Part shown: positions 1-10,564 of the stretch, in pieces
How the letters are laid out: each line of letters starts with the position of its first letter
Position numbering within the stretch: the stretch's first letter is position 1
Source of the DNA: Rhodamnia argentea
Lineage: Eukaryota > Streptophyta > Magnoliopsida > Myrtales > Myrtaceae
Direction of reading: 5' to 3'
Assembly: GCF_020921035.1 (NCBI RefSeq)
Contig: NC_063157.1
Coordinates: 8,530,001-8,594,000, forward strand
Length of the DNA stretch: 64,000 nt
Notes under the pieces: generated by a model
Told to the model about the DNA's origin: nothing
Databases searched by the model: none
Seen by the model: the letters and a program-made list of their open reading frames with translations, nothing else
Program-made: the position numbers and the translations under genes

Positions 1-3000
1 TTATGAAATCCCTACACTTCCTGCCAATCCAACCATGGCTCAGATCAAAGCTCATAAGGAGAAGAAGACAAAGAAGTCAAAGGCCAAAGCTTGCTTGTTT
101 GCTGCAGTTTCAGCCACCATTTTTTCTCGAATTATGTCTCTCAAGACGGCAAAGGAGATATGGGATTTTCTCAAGTCTGAGTATGAAGGAGATGAGAGAA
201 TTCGTGGGATGCAGGTGTTGAATCTAATCCGTGATTTTGAGATGCAGAAAATGAAGGAAACTGAGACCATAAAGGAGTATGCTGACAGACTTCTCGGGAT
301 AGCCAATCGAGTTCGGTTGCTGGGTTCTTCATTGACAGACTCAAGAATTGTTGAAAAAATTCTTGTGACACTGCCTGAAAGGTTTGAGGCTACAATAACC
401 ACCTTCGAAAACACGAAAACCTTGTCCGCAATCACACTGGCAGAACTCTTAAGTGCCCTGCAAGCACAAGAGCAAAGACGTGTAATGAGGCAAGAGGGAG
501 TTGTTGAAGGAGCCTTATTAGCCAAGCATCAAGGTGATGGCAAATTTAGATGGCAAAAAAGCAAGAAGACTCAAGCAATAGGCGAAGGTTCAACATCGGG
601 CAGCAAAAGCAAGGCCGGAGATAAGAAAGCTGGAGTGAAAGGGAACTATCCTCCCTGTCAACATTGCGGAAAAAAAGGTCATCCACCTTTCAAATGTTGG
701 AGAAGACCTGATGCAAAATGCAGAAAATGCAATCAAACAGGACATGAAGCCATCATATGCAAAAACAAAAATCCACAGCAAGGAGAAGAGGCTAAACTTG
801 TTGATCAAGAGGAGGAGGATCAACTTTTTGTAGCCACGTGTTTTGCAGGCAGTGAAGCAAGTGAGAGCTGGCTGATTGACAGTGGTTGCACCAATCATAT
901 GACCAATGATAAGGAGCTTTTCAGTGATTTGAGGCCTACCACTATCACCAAAGTGAGAATTGGAAATGGCGACTATATTTCAGTTAAAGGCAAGGGAACA
1001 GTTGCAATAACTTGTTGTTCAGGTACAAAGTTCATTCCTGATGTTCTTTTTGTTCCTGAAATTCAACAAAACTTGTTGAGTGTTGGTCAGTTAATTGGAA
1101 AAGGGTTTAAAGTTGTCTTTGAAGACAATTTTTGCCTAATTAGAGATGCAGCCAACCAAGAAATCTTTAAAGTAAGAATGAAAGGCAAAAGTTTTGCTCT
1201 AAATCCATTGGAGGAGGAGCAGGCAGCCTTCTCAATTAAGGAGAATGTCACTGAGATTTGGCACAAGAGACTCGGCCATTACCACCACCACGGGTTGCTG
1301 CAAATGAAATCCAAGACAATGGCAGAAGGTCTTCCGGAATTTGAAAATCAGATTTCAAGCTGCAAGGCATGTCAATTCGGCAAGCTCAATAGAAAACCAT
1401 TCTCAAAGTCAACTGGTAGAGCTTCAAGAAAGCTGCAACTGATCCACACGGATGTCTCAGGCCCTCAAAGAACACCTTCTCTAAAGGGTAGTCTCTATTA
1501 TATTGCCTTTATTGATGATTTCACCAGAATGTGTTGGATTTTTTTCTTGAAGTTCAAATCAGAAGTGGCTCAAGTTTTTTGGAAGTTCAAGGCAAGAGTA
1601 GAGAATGAGAGTGGCTGCAAAATTCAGATTGTTAGATCTGACAATGGGAAGGAGTACACTTCTGTACAATTCAACAAGTTTTGTGAAGATGCAGGCATTG
1701 AGCATCAGCTTACAGCCCCTTACACTCCTCAGCAAAATGGAGTTAGTGAGAGGAGAAATAGGTACATCATGGAAATGTCAAGATGCATGCTGCACGAGAA
1801 GAATTGCCAAAGAAGTTTTGGGCAGAGGCAGCAAGTACGGCTGTGTTTCTTCAAAATAGACTTCCCACAAAGGCAATGAAAGATCAGACACCATATGAGG
1901 CATGGTATGGTTACAAACCATCTCTGAAATATCTTAAAGTTTTTGGTTGCTTGTGCTTCACTCATATTCCACAGAGTAAGCGTGACAAGCTAGATAGAAG
2001 AGCTTTACTGGGTATTTTTATAGGCTATAGTACAGTCAGCAAGGCCTATAAAATTTTTCAGCCACAAACTGGAAATATTATAGTTAGCAGGGATGTTCAC
2101 TTCGTGGAGGATGAAGAGTGGGACTGGGATGATGCAAAGAAGAGAAGTCAGATCGTGGAAGAGCCAAAATTCAAGCTCTTTGGTTCAAGCACTGAAGAAG
2201 ATGAAGAAAGACAAAATGAAATTGTAGATAATGTTCCCGTGAGAGGAACTAGGTTGCTCTCTGACATTTATCAAAGATGCAACATTGCTGTGTGTGAACC
2301 TGCAGATTATGAAGAAGCAAAAAATGATCAAAGGTGGATAGCTGCAATGAAGGAGGAGCTGTCCATGATAGAGAAGAACAATACATGGATTCCAGTGAAA
2401 AGGCCTCAAGATAGAAAAGTAATTGGAGTCAAGTGGCTGTTCAGAACCAAGCTCAATGCTGATGGCTCTATCAACAAACATAAGGCAAAACTTGTGGTAA
2501 AGGGCTATGCTCAAGTGTTTGGCGTGGACTACTCGGATACCTTTGCACCAGTTGCTCGATTGGACACCATAAGAATTCTGCTTGCTGTAGCTGCTCAAAT
2601 GAATTGGAGAGTATATCAACTTGATGTAAAATCAGCATTTCTAAATGGTGTTTTGCAGGAAGAAATTTATGTTGAACAGCCTGAAGGATTTGAGAAGAAA
2701 GGAGAGGAGGACAAGGTGTTTCTTCTCAAGAAAGCTCTTTATGGTTTGAAGCAAGCTCCAAGAGCTTGGTACAGCAAAATTGATGACCATTTGCTGAGCT
2801 TAGGCTTTAAAAAAAGCATGTCTGAGGCCACTCTTTATGTCAAACGTCTAGGCAATGATGTCCTCATAGTTTCTCTTTATGTTGATGATCTTTTGCTGAT
2901 AGGAAATGATGCAAAGCTGGTTGAGGAGTTTAAACATGAAATGATGAAGGTCTTTGAGATGACAGATCTCGGCTTAATGTCATTCTTTCTTGGAATGGAA

Positions 3001-4108
3001 ATTAAGCAAGCTGAGCATGAGGTCTTCATCTGCCAGAAGAAGTATGCGAAGGAGATCTTAAAGAAGTTTAAGCTTGAAGATTGCAAGGAAGTAAGCACTC
3101 CTATGAATCAAAAGGAGAAGCTATGCAAAGAAGATGGTGCGGATAAAGTTGATGAGGGATATTTCAGGAGTTTGATAGGTTGCTTAATGTATCTCACAGC
3201 AACACGGCCTGACATTTTGAATGCTGTAAGTATTTTGTCCAGATTTATGCATTGCGCAAGTGAATTGCATCTCAAGGCTGCCAAGAGAGTGATTCGATAT
3301 GTTAAAGGGACAAGTGATTTTGGTGTCAAATTCACGAAAAGCAAGGAGTTCAAGCTGGTTGGTTTTTCTGACAGTGATTGGGGAGGCTCCATTGATGATA
3401 TGAGAAGCACTTCAGGCTACTGTTTTGTTCTTGGATCTGGTGTTTTCTCTTGGAGCTCAAAGAAGCAAGAAACTATGGCTCAATCCACTGCTGAAGCAGA
3501 ATTTGTTGCTGCAACAGCTTCTGTTAATCAAGCTTTGTGGCTGAGGAAAATTCTAATGGATCTCAATCTTGAGCAGAAAGAAAGCACTAAGATATTTGTT
3601 GACAACCAAGCTACTATTGCTATATCCCACAATCCTGTGTTTCATGGGAAAACTAAGCATTTCAACATCAAGCTATTCTTTCTGAGAGAAGTGCAAAAAG
3701 AAGAATCTGTGACTTTGGTTTATTGCAAGTCTGAAGATCAGCTGGCAGATCTATTTACAAAGCCCCTTCCAATCAGCAAGTTTGAGTTTCTGAGGCAGAA
3801 AATTGGTGTTTACAGCTCCTAAAGCAAGGAGGAGTGTTAGGAATATGCTTCAGGACTGAAACATGTCCACGTACAGCTTATGTTTTAGTCATTTCAGTTT
3901 GTTAAATGGTTGTCCTAGTCTTTAGGAAGCAGTTAAGTTTTTAGTGATGTTGATTGTGGCTTATTTGTAGGGCCATGTTGTTAGTGGTTGGTTATTGTTC
4001 TTTCCTTTAAATTGTAATGTTTGCTGAAGTTATGAAGAAAAGTTTTCTTCCCTTCCATACGCTTTTCTCAAGCCTGTGGTCTTTCCCCTCTTGACTAAAA
4101 AACCAACA
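1..4108 (+). mobile_element. Ty1/copia LTR retrotransposon, 3' portion (fossil)
   Basis: This is a copia-type element cut by the left window edge, so the 5' LTR and the start of gag are not visible. The parts follow in copia order: gag with two CCHC zinc knuckles (about 650-770), an aspartic protease with a DSGCTNHM active-site region (about 870-910), integrase with an HHCC-like finger and core (about 1260-1760), reverse transcriptase with the YVDDLL motif (about 2880), RNase H (about 3370-3660), a purine-rich tract (3821-3834) and the 3' LTR. Integrase before reverse transcriptase defines the Ty1/copia order. The coding part is long and mostly open, with about one break visible, so it looks fairly young. 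It cannot be dated by LTR comparison because only one LTR is in view. It lies directly against the NB-ARC part of a resistance gene, which it probably interrupted. Confidence 0.95.
3835..4108 (+). repeat. 3' LTR of the copia element
   Basis: The repeat starts with TGTTAG right after the purine-rich tract and ends with ACCAACA, giving the short inverted ends (TGTT...AACA) of copia LTRs. It is about 274 bp, in the usual range for short copia LTRs. The end is set by the inverted ends and by the switch to resistance-gene coding sequence at 4109. The matching target duplication would lie left of the window. Confidence 0.8.
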
Positions 4109-5830
4109 AAATTATTCCAGGAGACCGTTAGCAAATCGCTTGTAGATTGTCATCAGAAATTCGAGACCTCGCAAAGGGCATTGCTGAAGAGTGCTAAGGG
4201 TTGCCACTAGCGCTAATTACTGTAGGGCGAGCCATGGCCAGAAAAGACAATCCCCGTGAGTGGAGGCATGCGCAAACAACGATGAGGAATAATCCGCACA
4301 AGCTGTCAGGTATGGTGAAAGAAGTGTACCACATACTAGAGTTCAGTTATGATAGCTTAAATGACTCTATCCTCCAGGCTTGCTTTCTTTATTCTTGTTT
4401 CTTTCCTGAGGATTATCCCATAAGAACAGATGGGCTTATTGAACTATAGATCGGAGAGGGCTTCCTAGGATACACTGATGATGTATACCGTGTGCGAGAC
4501 GAGGGAGAGTCTATACTGGGAGATTTAAAGAGGGCTTGTCTATTGGAAAGTGAGCTTAATTTAAAAGGAGAGTAGTATGTAAAGATGCACGACGTCATCT
4601 GCGACATGACGGCCTGGATCTCTCATGACCGCAGGCAAAAGGAGAACAAGTTGCTTGCGATAGAGAACGAAGAAGACATTTCCGTAGAGATGATCTCCAA
4701 ATGGGGGGAAGCGGAGAAAGTATCTCTATGGGGAGAACGGATTCGGGATATCAACCCAACACCACCCCGGTGCTCCCAGCTCGAAACTTTGCTTGTGAGA
4801 AAAACTAATGTGAGGTTTGTGCCAAGAGGATTTTTCGATTCGATGAAGGTTAGTTTGACGGTCCAGGGCCTATCCGAGAATATATCTATTCTGTTATTCC
4901 CAAAGAGATTCGCGATCTAATTTGCCTATGGTACTTGAACCTGTCAAACACTCGTATTCGTGAATTGCCCCAAGAAATCAAGAATTTGACTCGTTTTAAG
5001 GTGGCTGATGCTAGATAATATATTTGAGGAAATCCTAATTCCGATGGGGGCAATCACAAGCTTACCGTTGAATGTGTTTAGCCAGTGGGTTAATCCGCAT
5101 ATCTGGACAAGGGTTCAAGTGAAGGAAGAAGAGATAGTAGAGGAACTAGGATGCAACATCTCACCGACTTATCTATCCTCGGGTCCGAGCCATCCTCTGC
5201 CTTGACAATGTTCGAGTCCCCAAATTTACAGAGAAGCATAAGGGGAGCGAGCATCGCTAATTTCGAGGACTTGACCCGCATCCTAATAAGTTGCTCACCA
5301 GCAGGCAACGTCGGTTTCTCGCATTTACAAGTGCTTCATCTTTTCCGCTGCTCCGGGGTCGCAAAGATGGAGTTAGTCAAGGAATAGGACAAGCGCCCAG
5401 CTGTGCTTGCTTCCCCTGGTCTTGTTGAAGTTTATATCCGCTGGTGCGGGCTTTCGGATTTGTCCTGGCTTGTGCATGCTCCGAAGCTCCGGAAACTGTA
5501 CGTGGAGAAGTGCAATTCGATGGAGAGAATCATTGGAGGTGAATTCACAAGAGAGGAATCATTAGCTGCTTCAGGACTATTCTCACGTCTCGAATCCCTG
5601 GAACTCCAGAGCCTTCCAAATCTGATGAGCATTTGGGACAAGACTCTGTTTTTCCCTCTGGGGTAAGCTTCCTAATATTTAGGTGCCCTGATCTTAGAAA
5701 GTTGCCGTTACACTCGAACGCCTCGAGGGGAAGAAGCTTCTCAGTCCAAGGGGACGCAGCCTGGTGGGCCGAGTTTGAGTGGGATCCCGCTGCCCGGGTC
5801 ACTTTCCAGTGGCGTGATGGGAGTCCTGTA
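4109..5830 (+). pseudogene. CC-NBS-LRR disease resistance gene, truncated pseudogene
   Basis: The conceptual product is the C-terminal half of an RPS5-type CNL immune receptor. In order it shows the end of the NB-ARC (EIRDLAKGIAEEC then GLPLALITVGRAMA, 4155-4240), the winged-helix part (FSYDSL, CFLYSCFFPEDYPI, 4340-4430), the MHD motif (VKMHDVICDM, 4579-4610), LRR segments (LNLSNTRIRELPQEI, 4935-4980; LPNLMSIWD near 5620) and the usual C-terminal end (CPDLRKLPLHSNASRGRSF, then WWAEFEW near 5760). In-frame stops lie at 4195-4197, 4447-4449 and 4573-4575, the first two replacing conserved codons. Frame changes occur near 4150, 4860-4890, about 5000 and after 5640. The P-loop and N-terminal half are missing, and the copia LTR sits at the broken edge. 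A functional short gene is very unlikely. The family assignment is firm. Confidence 0.9.
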
Positions 5831-5855
5831 GAGTGGCGTGATGGGAGTCCCGTAG
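5808..5855 (+). repeat. 24-bp tandem duplication at the end of the CNL pseudogene
   Basis: Two nearly identical 24-bp copies (5808-5831 and 5832-5855) repeat the residues WRDGSPVE in frame just after the conserved C-terminal motif of the LRR region. This looks like a local slippage duplication in the decayed gene. Confidence 0.8.
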
Positions 5856-6845
5856 AAGAAATGACATATGGAGAGGCAGTACGTAAGACCAAAGATCGGC
5901 CCTTACCGAGTCCAAGATTGGATTCCTACCTCATGCACCAAGTTTGGTGCATGCAACCGAGAGGTTTGATTGATCAAAAGGGAATATATGAGCAAGCTGT
6001 AATGGTTGTTACTCCTAGCAAAGACTATGCAATAGACATGTAATGCTAATAGCTTCTTTATTTCATTCTTTCTTTTAAGCATCTGGCCTCCAGTCTCTAC
6101 CACAAGACTCCATCATTCCACAATCTGTTGCTGTTCTATTCAAGACAAGATGCAGTATTCCTGTATCTGGATTTGGATTTTCGTCAGTTACTTCTTGATC
6201 CGTGGTGTGCACCATCTTAGGTGACCGCAAATTTTACAGCCTGAATGACAGAAATTGTTATGTGCTGACAGTTGGGAGTATCGAGTTATCGTCCAAGAGC
6301 TTCAAGGAAAAATTTGGAATCGATGTTTTTCGAGGCCTGTCCCTCTTATATACCGAGTTCGTGATTGTACTTTTGCGGATATCGACTTTGCAACTTTTGC
6401 ACTCCTTTTAGGTGGGAAGGCTTTCCTTGCATGTGTCCGTTTGTCCTTTTTCTTACGGACTTGATTTTGCACTTGTGAAGGTACCTTTTCGGTGATGTAT
6501 CAATGTTAGCTTTTCTCTGAAATTGATGGTTTCGAGCTCGCTGTAGCGTGGCACTCCGAATGGCATCGAAGCTCTGTCGACACACGACGGTAAGGGAGAT
6601 CGAAGACGCCCTTTGCAACTTCAACAGATGTCTTGATCGGCATCTGTTTCGCTGGTTCAAGCTTTGGAAGTACATACTTTTCACTTTCTGTCTGTGCCCA
6701 TGGAGAAAACGATCCGTGGAGGGTTAACAGTCGCTTCACATCGTGTCATTGCAATTGGAATATAATTTGCTTTTCTCGCAGTCCTCGTTGCTCAGCCGTT
6801 TCCAATGCTCAGTGCAAGTTTTCATGTGGTGACAGTCATTCTGGT
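5856..6845. other. Non-genic stretch between the CNL relic and the snRNA array
   Basis: No coding similarity, RNA gene or repeat structure was recognised here. Small open frames exist on both strands, but none has family motifs. The first part may be former 3' flank of the resistance gene. The last part directly precedes the first orphan U2 promoter, so the left edge of the snRNA array falls close to 6845. Confidence 0.5.
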
Positions 6846-6905
6846 ACGCGATACCTTTCGGATGCCCGATGTGGGACTAAGTTTCGCTGTTTCACATCCC
6901 GGAAA
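6842..6905 (-). promoter_or_regulatory. Orphan U2 snRNA promoter (USE without gene)
   Basis: This block matches the U2 upstream region at 29810-29880 closely (GATACCTTTCGG, then GTGGGACT). The USE at 6866-6878 reads AGTCCCACATCGG on the minus strand, a perfect match to the plant consensus RTCCCACATCG and better than any USE of the intact genes. To the left, where the -30 element and U2 body should lie, the sequence is unrelated. The promoter therefore survives without its gene, by deletion or replacement. Confidence 0.75.
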
Positions 6906-7172
6906 AAGGAAGAATAATTAAATAGCAGACTTTGGAAGACTTCATGGAAACCTCAGGGGAGTTGAGACGAGAGAGGATTGAAACAGAACAATAACACTGA
7001 TTACAAGAAAGCTTTTTGCAGCCACTGGCTTAGAAACACTATCGATCATCTGTGTTGCCGTCATATGATGGGGGTGATCGAAGATGGTTGTGATCCAAGA
7101 CTAAAACCATTTCCCCACATTGAGGCAGAAAACAAGCAAAAGCACAAAATCTGAAAATTCAACTCTAAATTT

Positions 7173-7300
7173 TGGGAGCTTCCTCAGTTGAGGAAACCCC
7201 CTCCAAAAATTGGCGTATGCCACTGGTTGTGGCGAGCACACGGTATTCTTTAGTAAAAGGCGAAAGAATAGTTCGCTTTGTGCTCACCACATGGCTGCGT
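7173..7300 (-). ncRNA. U5: U5 spliceosomal snRNA, copy 1
   Basis: U5 is the RNA core of the U5 snRNP, which holds the two exon ends during splicing. On the minus strand the invariant loop I (CGCCUUUUACUAAAG) is intact. It is followed by the Sm site (AAUUUUUGG, near 7205) and a good 3' terminal stem (TTCCTCAACTGAGGAA). The start was set by USE spacing and alignment with the other five copies and may be off by a few bases. A 3' box (CA, eight bases, AGTTGAA; 7158-7174) matches the plant consensus CAN3-10AGTNNAA, and this is the only U5 copy with the leading CA. All visible parts look functional. Confidence 0.93.
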
Positions 7301-7319
7301 GATTCGATTCATTCTACGA

Positions 7320-7379
7320 CCTCATCTTTTGTTGTTGGCCTTGTCGCCCCTGTCCCTGCCTTTCATCCTATGTGGGACT
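7320..7379 (-). promoter_or_regulatory. U5 copy 1 promoter: USE plus -30 element
   Basis: The USE AGTCCCACATAGG (7367-7379) and the motif ACAAAAGATGAGG (7320-7332) are separated by 34 nt, the spacing that specifies RNA polymerase II in plant snRNA genes. No TATA box is present at -30. Confidence 0.82.
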
Positions 7380-7482
7380 TTCCTTAAGAACAAACTGGTG
7401 GTTGCTCTTTTCATTACTTACTTTTGTGCCTATTCGTATCTTGTAACGACTCAATTCATAATGTAATGTGTTTGTATTACTC

Positions 7483-7524
7483 AATAACATATGTTTTTCG
7501 ACCAAAAAAGAAGAATAACATATG
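7483..7524 (+). mobile_element. Micro-retroposon: TTTTTCGACC plus oligo(A), with target duplication
   Basis: The 11-bp sequence AATAACATATG occurs at 7483-7493 and again at 7514-7524. It flanks a 20-bp insert that contains TTCGACC followed by AAAAAAG. The paralogous spacers at 20911 and 27371 carry AATAACATAT once without the insert. This fits an almost completely 5'-truncated LINE-type insertion. Confidence 0.72.
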
Positions 7525-7590
7525 CTTTTTTCACTTCAAGTTTAAATTAAGTGGGTGGTAAATTATTCTATCTACGGTGCCAAACTCATT

Positions 7591-7968
7591 TTTGGAAATC
7601 GCTATTTCATGCGAGTTTCAGTTATTCGGTCCAAATTTTCTATCTATTGGATCGACTCCGTTGATGGACAAAGATCAAAATCTGCACGAATTTTATGATT
7701 TTGTCCAATCTTACCAATTTTACCATAAACCACGACAACTAAAAGCAATTTTACAAACCATCGAGACCGTTCAACCGATTTTGGAAATCGTTATTTCATG
7801 TGAGCCTCGGTTATTCGGTCCAAATTTTCTACCTATTGGACTGACTTTGTTGATGGACAAAGATCAAAGTCTGCATGAATTTTACGATTTTTTCCAATCT
7901 TACCAATTTTACTATAAACTGCGATGGCTAAAAGCAATTTTACAAATCATTGAGACCGTTCAACCGAT
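7591..7968 (+). repeat. 189-bp tandem duplication in the array spacer
   Basis: Two copies of a 189-bp segment (7591-7779 and 7780-7968) lie head to tail, differing at scattered positions. Single copies of the same segment follow the other U5 genes (near 11840, 20990 and 27460) and related ones lie near 13530, 16950, 22550 and 29080. The length is a multiple of three and both copies happen to stay open, but the related segments do not, so it is treated as non-coding spacer. Confidence 0.85.
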
Positions 7969-7989
7969 TTTGGATCTGCACACAACAAA

Positions 7990-9582
7990 ATAGTATTTTT
8001 AATAAGGAAAAAATCCCAAAAACCAATTTAGGATCTTAGCGAAATTCCCATCGAGTTGGGTTAGGTTTTTTTTCTCTTTTTTATGTGGTGGGTAGGTTTG
8101 AAAAGGAGACGTGAATTTGTGGGACATTCACCATCATAAAAAGACTCCAATGCGCAGTGTATAATAATAGAACAGAAACCACTTCAGCACAAATAAACCC
8201 GAGAAACACAGACGGATCATTCACCTTTTGGATTCTTATCTTCAGCTATGATGTTTTGCTTGGCTCCTACTGCTCCGACCCAATAGTTTACTCACCAACA
8301 CTGATAAAGGCACAGACCACACCTGAAAGCTTTGCTGTCTAGTTATGCAATAAAAGTAGGGGTGTCAACGGTTCGGATTTTCAGGAACCCCGTACATTCA
8401 GGGGCCATAATTGGGGGTGTCAACGGTTCAGATTTGCGGAGTGTCATGGTCAGGTCACCCCTCCCAAGTTGCAGCTGCACTTGCACATTCGCATATTCTG
8501 TCCGGATATGCTAACTCTACACACACCACCAACCTTAATCAAATTAAAGCAAGTCACCCCGATAAAGTAAACAAGGAGATTACAAGTTGGTTAAAAACCA
8601 GGACCGCTTTCTTGCAGTTCCCATGGGAGGACGAATCAAGCAGTGGTCTGTTCTTGCAGTTGTTTGATCAATGTTATCGGATATACCAGAGCAGGACTCT
8701 CTTAGGCAGCAATCACCATAAAGGTCTGAAGGCTGGATTTCTTACACGACTTGTGAGATATGGCATGGAATACTCATTATCCAGCCAAATCTCAACTTAG
8801 AGAAAAGCAACCCTGGAAAGAGGAAAATGGAAAACAAGGTATTCGATTGAAACATCACAACATTTATAAATAAGTGAGAGATTTCATGTTCGTCTTGCAT
8901 CTCATTCCTACATCAAGAAAACCACTTAAAAATTTTCCTTTCAGCAAAATCATCTCCTGCATGCCTAACCTATGCAGAGTAGGCACACCAGTCCAGTTAA
9001 CAACATGATCGAAGGAACATTGATCGCAATTAAGTCCTTACAACTTGACAATAATAATGTGAAAAGAAGTACTTAGAACATGTGATTCTGTCTAGGCGAG
9101 ACATACAGATTTTCTCCTGATATGAGAACTCTTTTCACCTAGTGAAAAACCAAAAAAGTCGTCCAGTGAACTTCATACTTTGTTGGACAGTACCAGTTAA
9201 ATCCTTAAAAGCATTCGGCAAATGCGTTTATCACAAAACATTCATCGAAATTGTATCAATGCCTTCTCTGATAAGTATTGATCTCACAGCTTATACCCAT
9301 GCCCTGGCTCCATTAAAGCATCCAATCCACCTTTATCAAGAACAATGTGGGACGTTTCGTCTGAGAACTGGAGCAAATGCTAACAGCTAGAATCAAAGAT
9401 AATGGTGGACCCCAAAACGAAATTGTAGACATCTTTCTCAATTTACCAATCGAAGGGATTTTAATCCTAGAACGGAGAAAACCATTTACCAGTGATTTCC
9501 TCCTAATTCTCTCAAAGATATAACGTGGGAACCAAAACCACCAAAAACTTAAGGACGAGATCGAATACCTTTTGCAGAAGTG
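7990..9582. repeat. Array spacer, shared with other units
   Basis: This stretch has no gene. Its parts recur elsewhere in the array. The block with ATAAAAAGACTCCAATG at 8138 recurs near 12400, 17270, 21330, 26250, 27800 and 31780. The block near 9075-9540 (AACATGTGATTCTGTC and following) recurs at 19455-19960 and 25270-25760. The sequence GGGGTGTCAACGGTTC appears twice, near 8359 and 8414. Confidence 0.7.
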
Positions 9583-10137
9583 TCTGCAGAGTCGCTAAAT
9601 TTCATATCGGTTGACGGTTATTCCGAGGTCATAGATGATGAAGCTTCGAGGTGGTTAGTGGAGGTGGATGAGATAGAGCGACAATTGTATGTAGATATTA
9701 AAATAGATACTTTGGGCGCACTAGAGATAGCTTCGGGCATGGAGATGTAGAAAAGACTATTGAAATGTTGCAAGTGACTCGAAAGAGTTACGTTAGTTAA
9801 AGCGATTCAACATGCAATCGCAAAATTTTGTAAGTACCCTGCTTGCTACATATTATAAATTGTCTAACTTGTCACTACATATTACAAATTGTCTAACTTG
9901 TCACAGTGTGCTTGGCTGGAGGTGGAGCTTTGATGGAGGTGGAACAATTGTCTCATGCTTCACATGTTAGTACTATTGGTTGTTTGGGTTATGCCATAGA
10001 TAGTGCTAAGCATGATCTATCGCATATTAGGAAAATGTACTATTGGTTGTTTGGGTTATGCCATAGATAGTGCTAAGCATGATCTATCGCATATTAGGAA
10101 AATGTATGTATATATTGTGATGCTATGAAGTGGATCC
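9583..10137. other. Unidentified insertion of about 555 bp in an array spacer
   Basis: The paralogous spacer at 19945-20030 runs almost directly from TTTTGCAGAAGTG to TTTCCAACCCTGCC. Here the two flanks are separated by about 555 bp of unrelated sequence. The insert contains a perfect 67-bp tandem duplication but no recognised gene, terminal repeats or poly(A). Its origin is unknown. Confidence 0.55.
9971..10104 (+). repeat. Perfect 67-bp tandem duplication
   Basis: The segment starting TACTATTGGTTGTTTGGG at 9971 is repeated immediately at 10038 with no mismatch seen, ending at 10104. The identity suggests a recent duplication, or an assembly artefact. Confidence 0.9.
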
Positions 10138-10290
10138 TCTCGTTGATTTTCAACCCTGCCAAACCAATTTGGTATTGCAAAAGAGAAACGAGAAACAAGA
10201 GAGGCATTGCTAAAGAAGGTTTGGTTTTTTGGAATGAACCATAGAACGGGATAATATTACTGAAGCAAGTTCATTTTCACTAAGCTTTGG

Positions 10291-10486
10291 TGGGGTGCGC
10301 CAGGCAATGGCTATAGTGCAACGCCGGAGCGACGCGCGAGAGGCCCAGCAGCAAGCTACCGTAACGGCCTTCCCCCACTAGAAAAATTAATTTAATATCA
10401 TGTGGACCGATGGCCCACGTATCAGATATTAAACTGATAAGAACAGATACTACACTTGATCTTAGCCAAAAGGCCGAGAAAGGTAT
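10291..10486 (-). ncRNA. U2: U2 spliceosomal snRNA, copy 1
   Basis: U2 pairs with the intron branch point. On the minus strand the gene starts ATACCTTTCTCGGCC at 10486. It carries the branch-point recognition region (GUAGUAUCUGUUCUUAUCAG) and the stem II region, and ends with stem-loop IV (TTGCACTATAGCC...GGCGCACC). Its length is 196 nt, as expected. The first 110 or so bases are identical to the other three copies. The Sm region reads AAUUUUUC instead of AAUUUUUG (base 10381), shared with copy 4, and the 3' half is the most divergent of the four. A 3' box (AGTGAAA, 10275-10281) is present. It is probably a functional or recently functional gene, but the Sm change leaves some doubt. Confidence 0.93.
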
Positions 10487-10505
10487 GCTTTGGTACGTCT
10501 CCTGG

Positions 10506-10564
10506 CCTCCTCCTTTGTCTCATGCTCTGGTGCGTGTCACCTTTCTGACGCCCAATGTGGGACT
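10506..10564 (-). promoter_or_regulatory. U2 copy 1 promoter: USE plus -30 element
   Basis: The USE AGTCCCACATTGG (10552-10564) and the motif ACAAAGGAGGAGG (10506-10518) are 33 nt apart. The motif begins 32 nt upstream of the U2 start, where a TATA box would be expected. No TATA is seen. Confidence 0.82.

Noticed and set aside
7092-7466. Open frames over U5 genes (also at 20619, 27092, 30586) with conserved TRYSLVKGERIVRS
   Set aside because: These translate the antisense of U5 loop I and stem I. Conservation is explained by the RNA.
7577-7993. 138-residue open frame with a two-fold repeat
   Set aside because: It has no ATG start, and the counterpart segments in the other units are interrupted, so it is array spacer.
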